Source: Microcaldota archaeon
GTDB taxonomy: Archaea; Micrarchaeota; Micrarchaeia; Anstonellales; Bilamarchaeaceae
Length of the DNA: 37,038 nt
Reading direction: 5' to 3'
Assembly (NCBI GenBank): GCA_030613375.1
Contig: JAUWMC010000007.1
Span: 1 to 37,038, forward strand
Within the stretch, counting starts at the first letter, position 1. The number at the start of each line of letters is the position of its first letter. The translations under genes and the position numbers were made by a program. Positions 17,186 through 25,826 of this stretch are shown piece after piece. The notes under the pieces were generated by a model. The model did not search any database. It worked only from the letters and a program-made list of their open reading frames with translations, and had not been told where the DNA came from.

Positions 17186-20100
17186 CTAAATCGGAATAGG
17201 TACGATAAGTGCGACATTCTTGAGGAACATGAGCCAACCTTTGTTGTACCACTTGGTCCTCTTCTCAATTACCTTAAGTAGGTCCCTGAATGCTTCTTTT
17301 TCCCCTGGACCCATCTTGCTGTCAGTAACCTTCTTGTGCTCTTTTCCATCCACAACTGTTATTTCCTCCTGCTTCCCGATTTGCTTGTTTGCCTGCTCAT
17401 ACCACGGGGGAAGAGAACTCCTTTTCTTTTTGATTGCCTTGATGAAGTCTGAAGTTTTTACATTTCTTTCCTTGCCGCTTTTGAATGCTTCCCTCCAAGG
17501 AATAGCAGCGGCTTCTTCAACGATTGCCTTGAGGTCTGCTGATGCATACCCGGAAGTTGCAAGCGCAAGGCGCTTATATGGGATTCTTTTAGACATTGGC
17601 CTCTTTTTTGCGTGAATCTTAATGATTGCCTCCCTTGAGCCAAAGTCAGGCTCCGGAACGAAGAGTGTTTTTCCGAAACGGCCGGATCTCCTCAATGCAG
17701 GGTCAATATCCCAGGGAGCGTTTGTTGCTGCGATTATGAGAACGTTCTGGTTGTTTGCCTCTACACCATCCATCTCATACAGCATCTGGTTTACTGCCAT
17801 CTTCATGTATTGTGCCCCTTCCTGCGCATCCCTCCTTCCTCCAATGGCATCTATTTCATCGAAAAAGAGGATACACGGTGCGTTTTTCCTTGCAGTCTCA
17901 AACACTTTGTGAATATTCTTTTCTGTATTACCAACGTACATGTCCAATAAGTCTGAAAGTTTAGCATTAATGAATGCAGAATCACATTCCCCTGCTGCTG
18001 CTTTTACTATGTAGGTGTTATGAACAATCAAACCGCCGAAACCAGCAACAAATGTGTGATTATCGGCTATGGTAAGGTCATAAACATACTCATCAACTTC
18101 TGTTACGTTGATCTCTACTATTTTATCCCACAATACTTCGGATTCTGCAAGTGTGCGCAATTGCTTTAGTTCATTAGAAACAGACTCCCCCAGAATTCTC
18201 TTTAGGAAATTCCTGCTCATTGTTTTTTGGAGCTCATAACGATAGCCATTTTTTGAGCCATAAAACTCAGTTTTGTTGAGTCCAGAAGCTAGTCGTGTCT
18301 CCTTCAAAAGAGAGTGGATATTGGGTATAATATCGGTATTGGTATGTCCTGAAATGCCTTTATCAGTCCAAAACTTAAGTTTAGAGATTTTTCTCTTGCT
18401 CATAAACCCAATCTTTTCTTCGAACTGTCGAAGGTTTTCGTTAGTAGAAATATATATTCTCCAGTAAGTGTGATCATTATCCTTAATGCGCTTAGGCTTT
18501 ATCCTAGCAACAATTCCAAAACGCAATAACAGATATGAAAGTTCATTGGCAAATTGTTTACTGGCTGTAGAAAATTCTATTTCTGGTATGTCTCCACGCA
18601 CGCACGCTTCACATTCAAATACTGCCGACAAGAAACTACTTGCAACTTTAAGTGGGGCACCCAGTACGGTTTTGGGAACTCTGGTATTCCTAGAACCTTG
18701 CAGCTTAAACCCATGGACTTCTTCTAAGAACCGCATAAGGGTAACTGAACCGATTTCAACTCGATATACTCCTTCAGAAGTATCCGGTTTAATTCTTGGA
18801 CTTAGGCCAAAAGTATCTTCAGTTGTTTGAGCCACTTGAGCAATAAGATCCTGGTTTGAATTCGAAAAAAACATTGTTCCATAAATAGAAGAACCTTCTG
18901 AAAGCATTAAGCCAAAATAGCGAGAAGTATTTTCATCCAAATTGTAGATGGGATTGATGCTTCTTGTATGGAGATGATTAGGAGATGCGCAATACTGGAG
19001 CATTTCTTGTCCGTTATTCTCAAATTTCCTAAAATCTTTAAGTAACACCTTGGGTTCCAAAACTGGAGTGGTCTTGAGTTCCCTAGGAACTGCTACATAC
19101 GCTCCAACTGAAAGTTCAGATGCTTTGGTTTTTTTTGCTCCGTTGGAAATGGAGATGAATGGATGTTCTGGCGTTACAGAAATTTTTCGTCCAGAGTGGG
19201 TGGTTACTTCATAGATTTTTCCTTTGTATCGCTGTCTGTAAATAAAGTCCACATCTTTTTTCTCCATTTTAAGGGTCTTTTTATTTAATGAAAGGACTTC
19301 AATTCCAGGTTGCTCAATTATAGTTTCATTTTCATTCAGAATCTTTTTGTTCTGGGATGTATGAGACTCATAAATGTCTTTAATGTCCTTAATTTTTCCA
19401 TCTGCAAGCAGCACGGGAGTATTTCCCTTTACACATTTCCCGCAACCAGGAGGACCATACATGATGATTCCTCCCCCTCCAAGCTTTCCATATTTCCTTG
19501 CAAGCTCGGGCTTTGCCATCGGGTAAATAACTGCTTCGCGGATTTCCTCTTTCATCTTTTCCATTCCCGCGACATCGGTGAAGTTCATATCTGGTTTCCT
19601 GAGAACCTTAATTTCTGAGGTTCCTCCTTCTTTTCCGCCTCCGCCTCCGGAGCCTGCGGTCTGCTTCTTGGTTTTTGCGGATTCAAGATGGCTCTTTGCT
19701 TCTGCAAGCTCGGGATTCAGCTCCAACGCTTTCTCATAATCAGAAACTGCACCGTCCACGTCCCCTGCATATTCAAATGCAAGGCCCCTGAGATGGTATG
19801 CTTCAGAAAAGTCTGGCTTGAGTTGTACTACCTTTGTGAAATCCTCCACTGCCTTTTCATAATCTTCCAGGGAGGCATAAGAAAGTGCGCGGTTGTAGTA
19901 TGCTTTTAGGTAATTCGGATTTAGCATGATTGCCTTATCATAGTCCTTGATTGCACTCGTGTAATCCTGTTTTCGGTAAAATGCGTCTCCCTTGTTGTTG
20001 AAGATGATTGGGTTCTTCGGATCCAGCTCTGCAGCTTCCGTATAGTCCGCAATGGACTTATCATAGTTCTTGAGCTGGTAGTAGCTTAATGCACGGTTGA

Positions 20101-20245
20101 AATAAGCTTCAGAAAATAGCGGGTTGAGCAAAATTGCCATGTTGTAGTTTTCAATTGCTTTCTCGTAATCTCCTTTCTCATAATAATCATTGGCGATCTT
20201 GTAATAACTCCCTGCATCTACTAATTGGGGTTTTTTCTCTGCCAT
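17186..20245 (-). CDS. N-terminal TPR repeats fused to Vps4/VCP-like AAA+ ATPase, interrupted by an intein (1019 aa precursor)
   Basis: About five TPR units (YNMAILLNPLFSEAYFNRALSYYQLKNYDKSI...); AAA: FTDVAGMEKMKEEIREAVIYPM, GPPGCGK/T, ILFFDEIDAIGGRR, IIAATNAPWDIDPALRRSGRF. Confidence 0.93.
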   Translation of the reverse strand: MAEKKPQLVDAGSYYKIANDYYEKGDYEKAIENYNMAILLNPLFSEAYFNRALSYYQLKNYDKSIADYTEAAELDPKNPIIFNNKGDAFYRKQDYTSAIKDYDKAIMLNPNYLKAYYNRALSYASLEDYEKAVEDFTKVVQLKPDFSEAYHLRGLAFEYAGDVDGAVSDYEKALELNPELAEAKSHLESAKTKKQTAGSGGGGGKEGGTSEIKVLRKPDMNFTDVAGMEKMKEEIREAVIYPMAKPELARKYGKLGGGGIIMYGPPGCGKCVKGNTPVLLADGKIKDIKDIYESHTSQNKKILNENETIIEQPGIEVLSLNKKTLKMEKKDVDFIYRQRYKGKIYEVTTHSGRKISVTPEHPFISISNGAKKTKASELSVGAYVAVPRELKTTPVLEPKVLLKDFRKFENNGQEMLQYCASPNHLHTRSINPIYNLDENTSRYFGLMLSEGSSIYGTMFFSNSNQDLIAQVAQTTEDTFGLSPRIKPDTSEGVYRVEIGSVTLMRFLEEVHGFKLQGSRNTRVPKTVLGAPLKVASSFLSAVFECEACVRGDIPEIEFSTASKQFANELSYLLLRFGIVARIKPKRIKDNDHTYWRIYISTNENLRQFEEKIGFMSKRKISKLKFWTDKGISGHTNTDIIPNIHSLLKETRLASGLNKTEFYGSKNGYRYELQKTMSRNFLKRILGESVSNELKQLRTLAESEVLWDKIVEINVTEVDEYVYDLTIADNHTFVAGFGGLIVHNTYIVKAAAGECDSAFINAKLSDLLDMYVGNTEKNIHKVFETARKNAPCILFFDEIDAIGGRRDAQEGAQYMKMAVNQMLYEMDGVEANNQNVLIIAATNAPWDIDPALRRSGRFGKTLFVPEPDFGSREAIIKIHAKKRPMSKRIPYKRLALATSGYASADLKAIVEEAAAIPWREAFKSGKERNVKTSDFIKAIKKKRSSLPPWYEQANKQIGKQEEITVVDGKEHKKVTDSKMGPGEKEAFRDLLKVIEKRTKWYNKGWLMFLKNVALIVPIPI
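18017..19435 (-). mobile_element. In-frame intein (473 aa) with LAGLIDADG-like endonuclease region, inserted in the AAA Walker A motif
   Basis: Host GPPGCGK | CVKGNTPVLLADGKIKDI (block A)... VTPEHPF (block B TxxH) ... FGLMLSEGSSIYG and FLSAVFECEACV (LAGLIDADG-like blocks C/E) ... VYDLTIADNHTFVAGFGGLIVHN (F/G) | TYIVKAAAGE. Cys at codon 271 (19435-19433), terminal Asn at codon 743 (18019-18017). Confidence 0.93.
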
Positions 20246-20351
20246 CTCACCACTGCCCGACTCGTGCTTAATCTCCTAATGTTGAGTAAAATAATTAATA
20301 AAGGTTACGAACCCAAATTCCAGAAACGAATCCTCTCCATATAAGAATAAA

Positions 20352-20371
20352 CCCACCACATGGGTGGTGGG
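20352..20371. repeat. Hairpin: 8-bp perfect stem CCCACCAC/GTGGTGGG, 4-nt loop, extendable by GAATAAA/TTTATTC across a 4-nt bulge (20345-20382)
   Basis: Direct inspection. Confidence 0.9.
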
Positions 20372-20394
20372 AGACTTTATTCAAGCTAAAGTCT
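20372..20394. repeat. Second hairpin: 8-bp perfect stem AGACTTTA/TAAAGTCT, 7-nt loop
   Basis: Direct inspection; shares nucleotides with the extended form of the first hairpin. Confidence 0.9.
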
Positions 20395-20616
20395 TGTGAA
20401 CTGCCCGCAACCGAAAGGAGCAGACTTCCTGCTTCATATGAGATGCTTGCCCTTGCGGGTAGAGGCCTCTTCTCAGACAGGCTTTACTTCCCTCAGTCCC
20501 TGAGGTAGGTCCAATGGACAGATATACTTTCATAATGCCGCTTATAAAGAAATGGAAGGAGGTGTTTTCCAGTGCTTCCAGTAGGTATTTTAAAGTATTT
20601 TCCCTGAAATCATTCC

Positions 20617-21123
20617 ATGAGCTCAAAGAAAGGCCAGGCAGCCATGGAATACCTCATGACATATGGCTGGGCAATTGTAGCACTTGTCATAGTAATTGCG
20701 GCCCTTATGGCCACGGGAGCGTTTAATCCTTCTTACCTGATTGCTGAGGAATGTACGTTACAGCCGGATTTGAGCTGCACAAGCCATGTTCTCTATCTGG
20801 ATACTGGGGGAACACCAACCCTTGAATTCCGCATCAACAACGGGCTTGGATATGATATAATGCTCACCAGCGTGAAGGTAACCTCAAGTGACAATGTCCC
20901 TTATGATACCTCATACGACGTAGTGATTCCACAGGGGACTACCTCTGACATAATCATGCAGCTGGATGAGATGCTTACGCACAAAGATGAAGTTGAAAGA
21001 ATGAAAGTAAGCCTAAAGTACATAAGCTGTGCCCCGGAAGTTAATCCAGACTGCCTTTCAAGCGGCCCTGAGCACGTTGTAAGCGGAAGAATAGTTGCAC
21101 ACACAGCAGAAGAGGATGTCTAG
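20617..21123 (+). CDS. Archaeal pilin-like protein with class III signal peptide (168 aa)
   Basis: MSSKKGQAAMEYLMTYGWAIVALVIVIAALMATGAF: diagnostic QAAMEYLMTYGWAI motif. Confidence 0.87.
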   Translation: MSSKKGQAAMEYLMTYGWAIVALVIVIAALMATGAFNPSYLIAEECTLQPDLSCTSHVLYLDTGGTPTLEFRINNGLGYDIMLTSVKVTSSDNVPYDTSYDVVIPQGTTSDIIMQLDEMLTHKDEVERMKVSLKYISCAPEVNPDCLSSGPEHVVSGRIVAHTAEEDV

Positions 21124-23465
21124 GCTTCCTTTTCTTCTTCAATTTTTTCTACTTTGAATTCCCCTTCTTTTATTTCCCTGATTCTTGAGATTTTCTTTAC
21201 TTCCTCAATCATTTCAGGGTCCAGCTCGATTTTGGGGGAATAAAGATCTATTTCCGCGCCCTGGGAAATCTTTGCTGCCGCCTTTGCCTGCCTTATTTGT
21301 GAAACGAGTTCGCGCATCGGTTCAACCTTTTCATATTCCTGTGGGAATCTGTTTCCAACCTTTGGCCAGGGGGTGAAGTTGATTGTATCTCCTTCCTTTC
21401 CTCCAAACATCTCATGGTAGATTTCTTCGGAAATGTGCGGAGAAATCGGAGCAAGCATCTTTATAAAAGAGTAAAGCACTTCGTGAAGCACATACTGGGC
21501 TGCTTTCTTTGATTCATCATCTTCCCCGTATGTGCGGTACTTTACATACTCAAGATAATCATCGCAGAAATCATGCCAGAAAAAGTCCTGGAGTTTTCTT
21601 ATGCATCTATGAAATTCATAAGTTTCCATCCCATCCGTGCATTCTTCGATTGTTTTGTTCAGTTTCTCCATCATCCACTTGTCTACGAGCTTCAGTTCAG
21701 GTTTTGTGGAATCATATCCTTCTAGGTTTTGGTTCACGAACTTGGACGCGTTCCATACCTTGTTCAGGAAAGACTTGGAGAACTTGATGTCTTCGTAGGA
21801 AAATGGTCTGTCCTTGGCCATTGCGCCGCTCATTGCTGCCCATTGCCGGATTGCATCCGCAGTGTATTCATTAAGCAGGTCCATGGGAGAGATCACATTT
21901 CCAAGGGATTTGCTCATTTTCCTTCCATCTGGAGCAAGCACGTTCCCGTTTAGAAGAATAACATCCCAGGGCTTTTTGCCCGTTATGCCAATTCCCGAGC
22001 GATAAATGGTGTAGAATGCCCAGGTACGAATTATTTCCACTCCCTGCGGGCGCAATGCTGAAGGATACAATCTTTCCCATCCTTCTCTGTCCGGCCACCC
22101 TGCTGCAATTAGCGGAGTAATAGAAGAATCTACCCAGCAATCCAATACGGATTCCTCAGGCTTCATTTTTCCCCCGCATTTGCATTCTTTTTCAGGGGCC
22201 TTATCTGGATAAAATGGAAGCGAATCTGCTTTTGCGGTTTCCCCGCACTTTTCACAGTAGTAGAAAGGTATTGGAGTTCCAAAATGCCTCTGCCTAGAAA
22301 TTACCCAATCCCATTCAACAGAATCTGCCCAATCATCCAAATAGTTGATTCCGAAATCCGGAACCCATTGCACTTCCCGGGCCATTGCCTTGATTTCATC
22401 GCGGTGTTTGGTAATATCTGCAAACCACTGCTTGCTCATTGCATATTCAACCGGAGTCTTGCAGCGATCGTGAACTTTTACAACCTGGGGAAGGGTTTCC
22501 TGCTTCACTATTTTTCCTTCGGCCTTAAATTTCTCAATTATTTTTTCCTTTGCAACTGCGGGTTTGAGGCCATCAAATTCTCCGGTTCCAGTTAGCTTCC
22601 CGTGCCGGTCCAAGATTGAAATGACCGGGAGCTTGTGCCTGTACGCCCAAACAATATCCTGCTTGTCACCGAAGGTACAAACCATCAGGAGACCAGTTCC
22701 ATATTCCTTATCCACATCTTTGTCCGGAAAAACAGGTACTTTCTTCCCAAGTGCAGTAGTAACCTCTTTTCCTTCAAGATTTTTGTAGCGCTTATCATCC
22801 GGATGGTACATCACTGCAACGCATGCATACATCAACTCAGGACGAGTGGTTGCAATAATCAAATCCCCATCATTCGGGCCCTTGAAAATTACGTGGTTGA
22901 GTAACGCATCCCTTTCCAAGTCTTCTGTATCTGTTTTTGCAAGCGCGCTGTGGCATTTGTAGCACCAGAAAACAGGATGTTCGTCCCTGTAAATCATGTT
23001 CTTGTCATACATGATGTGGAGGGAAAGCTGCACTTTTCTGTGGTAATCCTCATCCAGGGTCCTATACTGGTGCTCCCAATCAGGAGAGAACCCCATCCTA
23101 ATCATAGAATCCTTCATTTTCGCAATCATCTGGTTTGTCCAGTCCACGCATTTTTGCTTGAATTCTTCACGGGGAAGCCTTCCGTATTTCTTCTCTACCT
23201 TTGTTTCTGTAGGAAAACCTTGGGTATCCCAGCCCTGTGGATAGTATACGTTAAATCCCTGCATTCTTTTGTAGCGCGCTACAAAATCGAAATATGCATA
23301 GGAGAGGGCATGACCCATGTGCAATTCTCCGCTTGTAAAAGGCGGAGGTGTGTCTATTGAATACACCTTCCTGTCATCGAGCCCATGGAACGTGTAGGTT
23401 CCTCTTTTTTCCCATTCATCCTGCCATTTTTCCTCAATGGCCTGTGAAAATCTTTTATCGAGCAT
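21120..23465 (-). CDS. valS: Valyl-tRNA synthetase (781 aa)
   Basis: PPPFTSGELHMGHALSYAYFDFVARYKRMQGFNVYYPQGWDTQGFPTE; KMSKSLGNVISP; class I motifs. Confidence 0.95.
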   Translation of the reverse strand: MLDKRFSQAIEEKWQDEWEKRGTYTFHGLDDRKVYSIDTPPPFTSGELHMGHALSYAYFDFVARYKRMQGFNVYYPQGWDTQGFPTETKVEKKYGRLPREEFKQKCVDWTNQMIAKMKDSMIRMGFSPDWEHQYRTLDEDYHRKVQLSLHIMYDKNMIYRDEHPVFWCYKCHSALAKTDTEDLERDALLNHVIFKGPNDGDLIIATTRPELMYACVAVMYHPDDKRYKNLEGKEVTTALGKKVPVFPDKDVDKEYGTGLLMVCTFGDKQDIVWAYRHKLPVISILDRHGKLTGTGEFDGLKPAVAKEKIIEKFKAEGKIVKQETLPQVVKVHDRCKTPVEYAMSKQWFADITKHRDEIKAMAREVQWVPDFGINYLDDWADSVEWDWVISRQRHFGTPIPFYYCEKCGETAKADSLPFYPDKAPEKECKCGGKMKPEESVLDCWVDSSITPLIAAGWPDREGWERLYPSALRPQGVEIIRTWAFYTIYRSGIGITGKKPWDVILLNGNVLAPDGRKMSKSLGNVISPMDLLNEYTADAIRQWAAMSGAMAKDRPFSYEDIKFSKSFLNKVWNASKFVNQNLEGYDSTKPELKLVDKWMMEKLNKTIEECTDGMETYEFHRCIRKLQDFFWHDFCDDYLEYVKYRTYGEDDESKKAAQYVLHEVLYSFIKMLAPISPHISEEIYHEMFGGKEGDTINFTPWPKVGNRFPQEYEKVEPMRELVSQIRQAKAAAKISQGAEIDLYSPKIELDPEMIEEVKKISRIREIKEGEFKVEKIEEEKEA

Positions 23466-23507
23466 GAAAATACCTCAGAAATTGGTCTTATTCTGCTTAT
23501 TAAACTT

Positions 23508-24272
23508 TTAAAACTGGTCGGAGGGGATCCTTAGTCCATCCGTAGCAGCAATTGTCTTCACTCCAGTTTCCTCTTCTATCTCCTTTGCTTTCTTTTCTGC
23601 TGGGTAGGATTGCATCTTCATGCCCATGTGTGTGAGGATTGCAAGCTTGGGCTGCACCCTTCCAATAAGCTTGGAAGCATCTTCTGCAGTGAGGTGCCCG
23701 TGATACTGATCCGGAAATGGCTTCATTACGTTCAGAATGAGCAGGTCGCATCCATCAAATAGCTTGTCCATTCCCCCATAATACTCCGTATCTCCAGTAT
23801 ATCCAATATATTTCCCGTCCATTTCAAGGATAAAACCGAACGCGGGAAAAGTATCATGAATTGCTTTGGTAAATGTGAATTTTCCTCCTTCAAAATCAAA
23901 AGATTCTCCTGGCTTTGCATTCACGATTTTTTCAACCTTGGTGAGGTGAAATTCACTTATTCTTTGCCCATCGGTTTTTCCTTCAAGTGAATCCTCTGCC
24001 GCAATTAAAATTCCGCCTTTTTTGAGCCCATAGTTGCTCATTCCTTCAATCAAAACTCCTGCATCGCTTATGTGGTCTATGTGCGAATGCGTAACTACGA
24101 GTACGTTGGTTTTGCGAGGTACCAGGCCGAGTTTTCTCATGTGAACGAGTGCTCCGGGCCCGGGGTCCACATGAATATTTTTTGAACCGGAAATGATAAA
24201 CCCTCCGGTTGCGCGGGTCTGGTTGATTAAATTTATTCTTCCTCCGCCTGTTCCAAGAAAGATGATTTCCAT
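23508..24272 (-). CDS. Metallo-beta-lactamase fold hydrolase (RNase Z-like, 254 aa)
   Basis: EIIFLGTGGGRI, VVTHSHIDHISD, GYTGDTEYY, LAILTHMG. Confidence 0.87.
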   Translation of the reverse strand: MEIIFLGTGGGRINLINQTRATGGFIISGSKNIHVDPGPGALVHMRKLGLVPRKTNVLVVTHSHIDHISDAGVLIEGMSNYGLKKGGILIAAEDSLEGKTDGQRISEFHLTKVEKIVNAKPGESFDFEGGKFTFTKAIHDTFPAFGFILEMDGKYIGYTGDTEYYGGMDKLFDGCDLLILNVMKPFPDQYHGHLTAEDASKLIGRVQPKLAILTHMGMKMQSYPAEKKAKEIEEETGVKTIAATDGLRIPSDQF

Positions 24273-24348
24273 TAGGAAGGTTATGCTAGAGAATCTATAA
24301 ATCGCTTAGCATTTTACAGCTCATGCAAACTTCATCAGAACAAGGATC

Positions 24349-25422
24349 TCAGCACTCTTTGCTGGAGTTGAGTTTCAGATTCTTTTCTTTTACTGAGTCC
24401 TTTACTATTTTCTGAAGTGTATTGAAGCTTGAGGCGATTTTGCTTTTTGTTCCCGGATACTGGTCCTCTAAAGAATTTAGCTCGTGGCGAACAGACCACC
24501 TTAATGCGCTGGTTGCGTGAGGGCAGCAGCACCCTGAATTGTATTGATGCCCATGTAGGAATGCGTAAGCGGCCACTTCCTTTTCCCGGATATTCCTCAA
24601 GGGGCGGATTCTTGGGATAAATTTTTCATTTTCGATCAGGGGTTCATTGAATCTTGCAAATCTGAGGGGCTCATTCCGGATTAGGTTGAGCATTGCAGTT
24701 TGCGCAACATCGTCTAGATTATGACCGATTGCAACCTTGTTTAAGCCGAGTTCACGGGCTTTGGTGTTGAGGATTTTCCTGCGAAGCACTCCACAATAGG
24801 AGCAAAGATTTTCCTTCCCTTTTTTTCCGATTTCGGAAATAGTTGTTCCGTGCTCTTCTTTGAATGTGTAAACATGCTGCGTAATTCCAAGCTCTTCGCA
24901 CCTTTTGCGTGCGTTTTCTATTGCCTTATCCCGGTATCCCGGAATTCCTTCGTCTATTGTAAGTGCAACCATCTCAAATGGAAGAGACTCCCGTATTTTT
25001 GAGAGTGTGTGGAGGAGCGCATAGGAGTCCTTGCCTCCGGAAAGCGCAATCCCAACATTATCACCTTTATTGAGCATATGGTATTCGCGGACAGTGCGCT
25101 TCACCCTCTTCTCAAAAAGTTCTTTGAAGTGCTTGGAACAAAGATGCTGGTTTGCATAAGGAAGGTAAATTACTGGAGTAGACTTGCAATGTGCGCATTC
25201 TTTGGAATATTCAGCACGCTTCCAGTGGCCCCGTGGTTCTTGTGGGCTGGAAAGCGGAGGGACGTGCTTATAGTAGATTATTTCCACTTCCTGGCCCTTT
25301 TGGACTGAAGCAGTTTCAGGAACTAATTTTTCATCTATGGATAAGAATACAGCTTCGGCAGGAATGCCCAAATCATGCAAAAGCTCTATGAGCCTCATTT
25401 CTGAAGAAGCAGCAATCTTCAT
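24349..25422 (-). CDS. tRNA thiolation enzyme of the TtuA/Ncs6 (TIGR00269-like) family with N-terminal beta-grasp sulfur-carrier-like domain (357 aa)
   Basis: LSGGKDSYALLHTL PP-loop; CAHCKS, LCSKH, CSYCGVLRRKILN, GHNLDD, CCPHA Cys motifs; N-terminal RLIELLHDLGIPAEAVFLSIDEKLVPETASVQKGQEVEIIYY resembles ThiS/MoaD. Confidence 0.85.
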   Translation of the reverse strand: MKIAASSEMRLIELLHDLGIPAEAVFLSIDEKLVPETASVQKGQEVEIIYYKHVPPLSSPQEPRGHWKRAEYSKECAHCKSTPVIYLPYANQHLCSKHFKELFEKRVKRTVREYHMLNKGDNVGIALSGGKDSYALLHTLSKIRESLPFEMVALTIDEGIPGYRDKAIENARKRCEELGITQHVYTFKEEHGTTISEIGKKGKENLCSYCGVLRRKILNTKARELGLNKVAIGHNLDDVAQTAMLNLIRNEPLRFARFNEPLIENEKFIPRIRPLRNIREKEVAAYAFLHGHQYNSGCCCPHATSALRWSVRHELNSLEDQYPGTKSKIASSFNTLQKIVKDSVKEKNLKLNSSKEC

Positions 25423-25510
25423 GTGCTAATTTGGGGGCTTATATTGATAAAAAGCTTTCCAAAAAAAGATGCAGGGATTACTATCTAGGTGGCCCTATGA
25501 GTTCTCTGGG

Positions 25511-25729
25511 CTAAAATGCGTTCATTGCAGCAAGAGAGAGATAAGCTACAAGCACACATGAAAGCAGCACGAAAAGCATCACAAAACACGCAGAGAGCAC
25601 TCCAAGCACGATCTGCTTAGGGTCAACTGCAGGGCTTGTGTTTCCATTCTGCATATTTGCTGCCATGGCCGCTGCAAGCTTCACTGCAGCCTCAGTATTT
25701 GCTGTCACATATCCAAAGTTTTCTTCCAT
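25511..25729 (-). CDS. Small single-TM protein of unknown function (72 aa)
   Basis: Isolated ORF with a hydrophobic C-terminal segment (IVLGVLSACFVMLFVLLSCVLVAYLSLAAM); TATA-like tatttaaa upstream on the minus strand. Confidence 0.55.
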   Translation of the reverse strand: MEENFGYVTANTEAAVKLAAAMAANMQNGNTSPAVDPKQIVLGVLSACFVMLFVLLSCVLVAYLSLAAMNAF

Positions 25730-25826
25730 GATTATATTAAGTATAGAAAGGTATTTAAATGTGTATTTTTATGGTTAAAAGAGTAAAAGATGGATGTTAT
25801 AATATTTTCCTTATAATCCCTAAACC

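Larger units (their letters stand above)
20345..20530 (-). mobile_element. Putative IS200/IS605-type right-end / omega-RNA relic with degenerate TnpB C-terminal tail
   Basis: Minus strand ...GAAGCAGGAAGTCTGCTCCTTTCGGTTGCGGGCAGTTCACAAGACTTTAGCTTGAATAAAGTCTCCCACCACCCATGTGGTGGGTTTATTC. Resembles IS605/TnpB right-end architecture (GAAGCAGGAAG-stem-AGTTCACA and terminal hairpin). The overlapping ORF tail SKACLRRGLYPQGQASHMKQEV resembles TnpB C-termini (..ACGD...MKQE..). Confidence 0.5.

Noticed and set aside
20381-20626. 81-aa minus-strand ORF as a functional gene
   Set aside because: The N-terminal half has no motif and only the tail resembles TnpB; better explained as a decayed element than as an intact protein.
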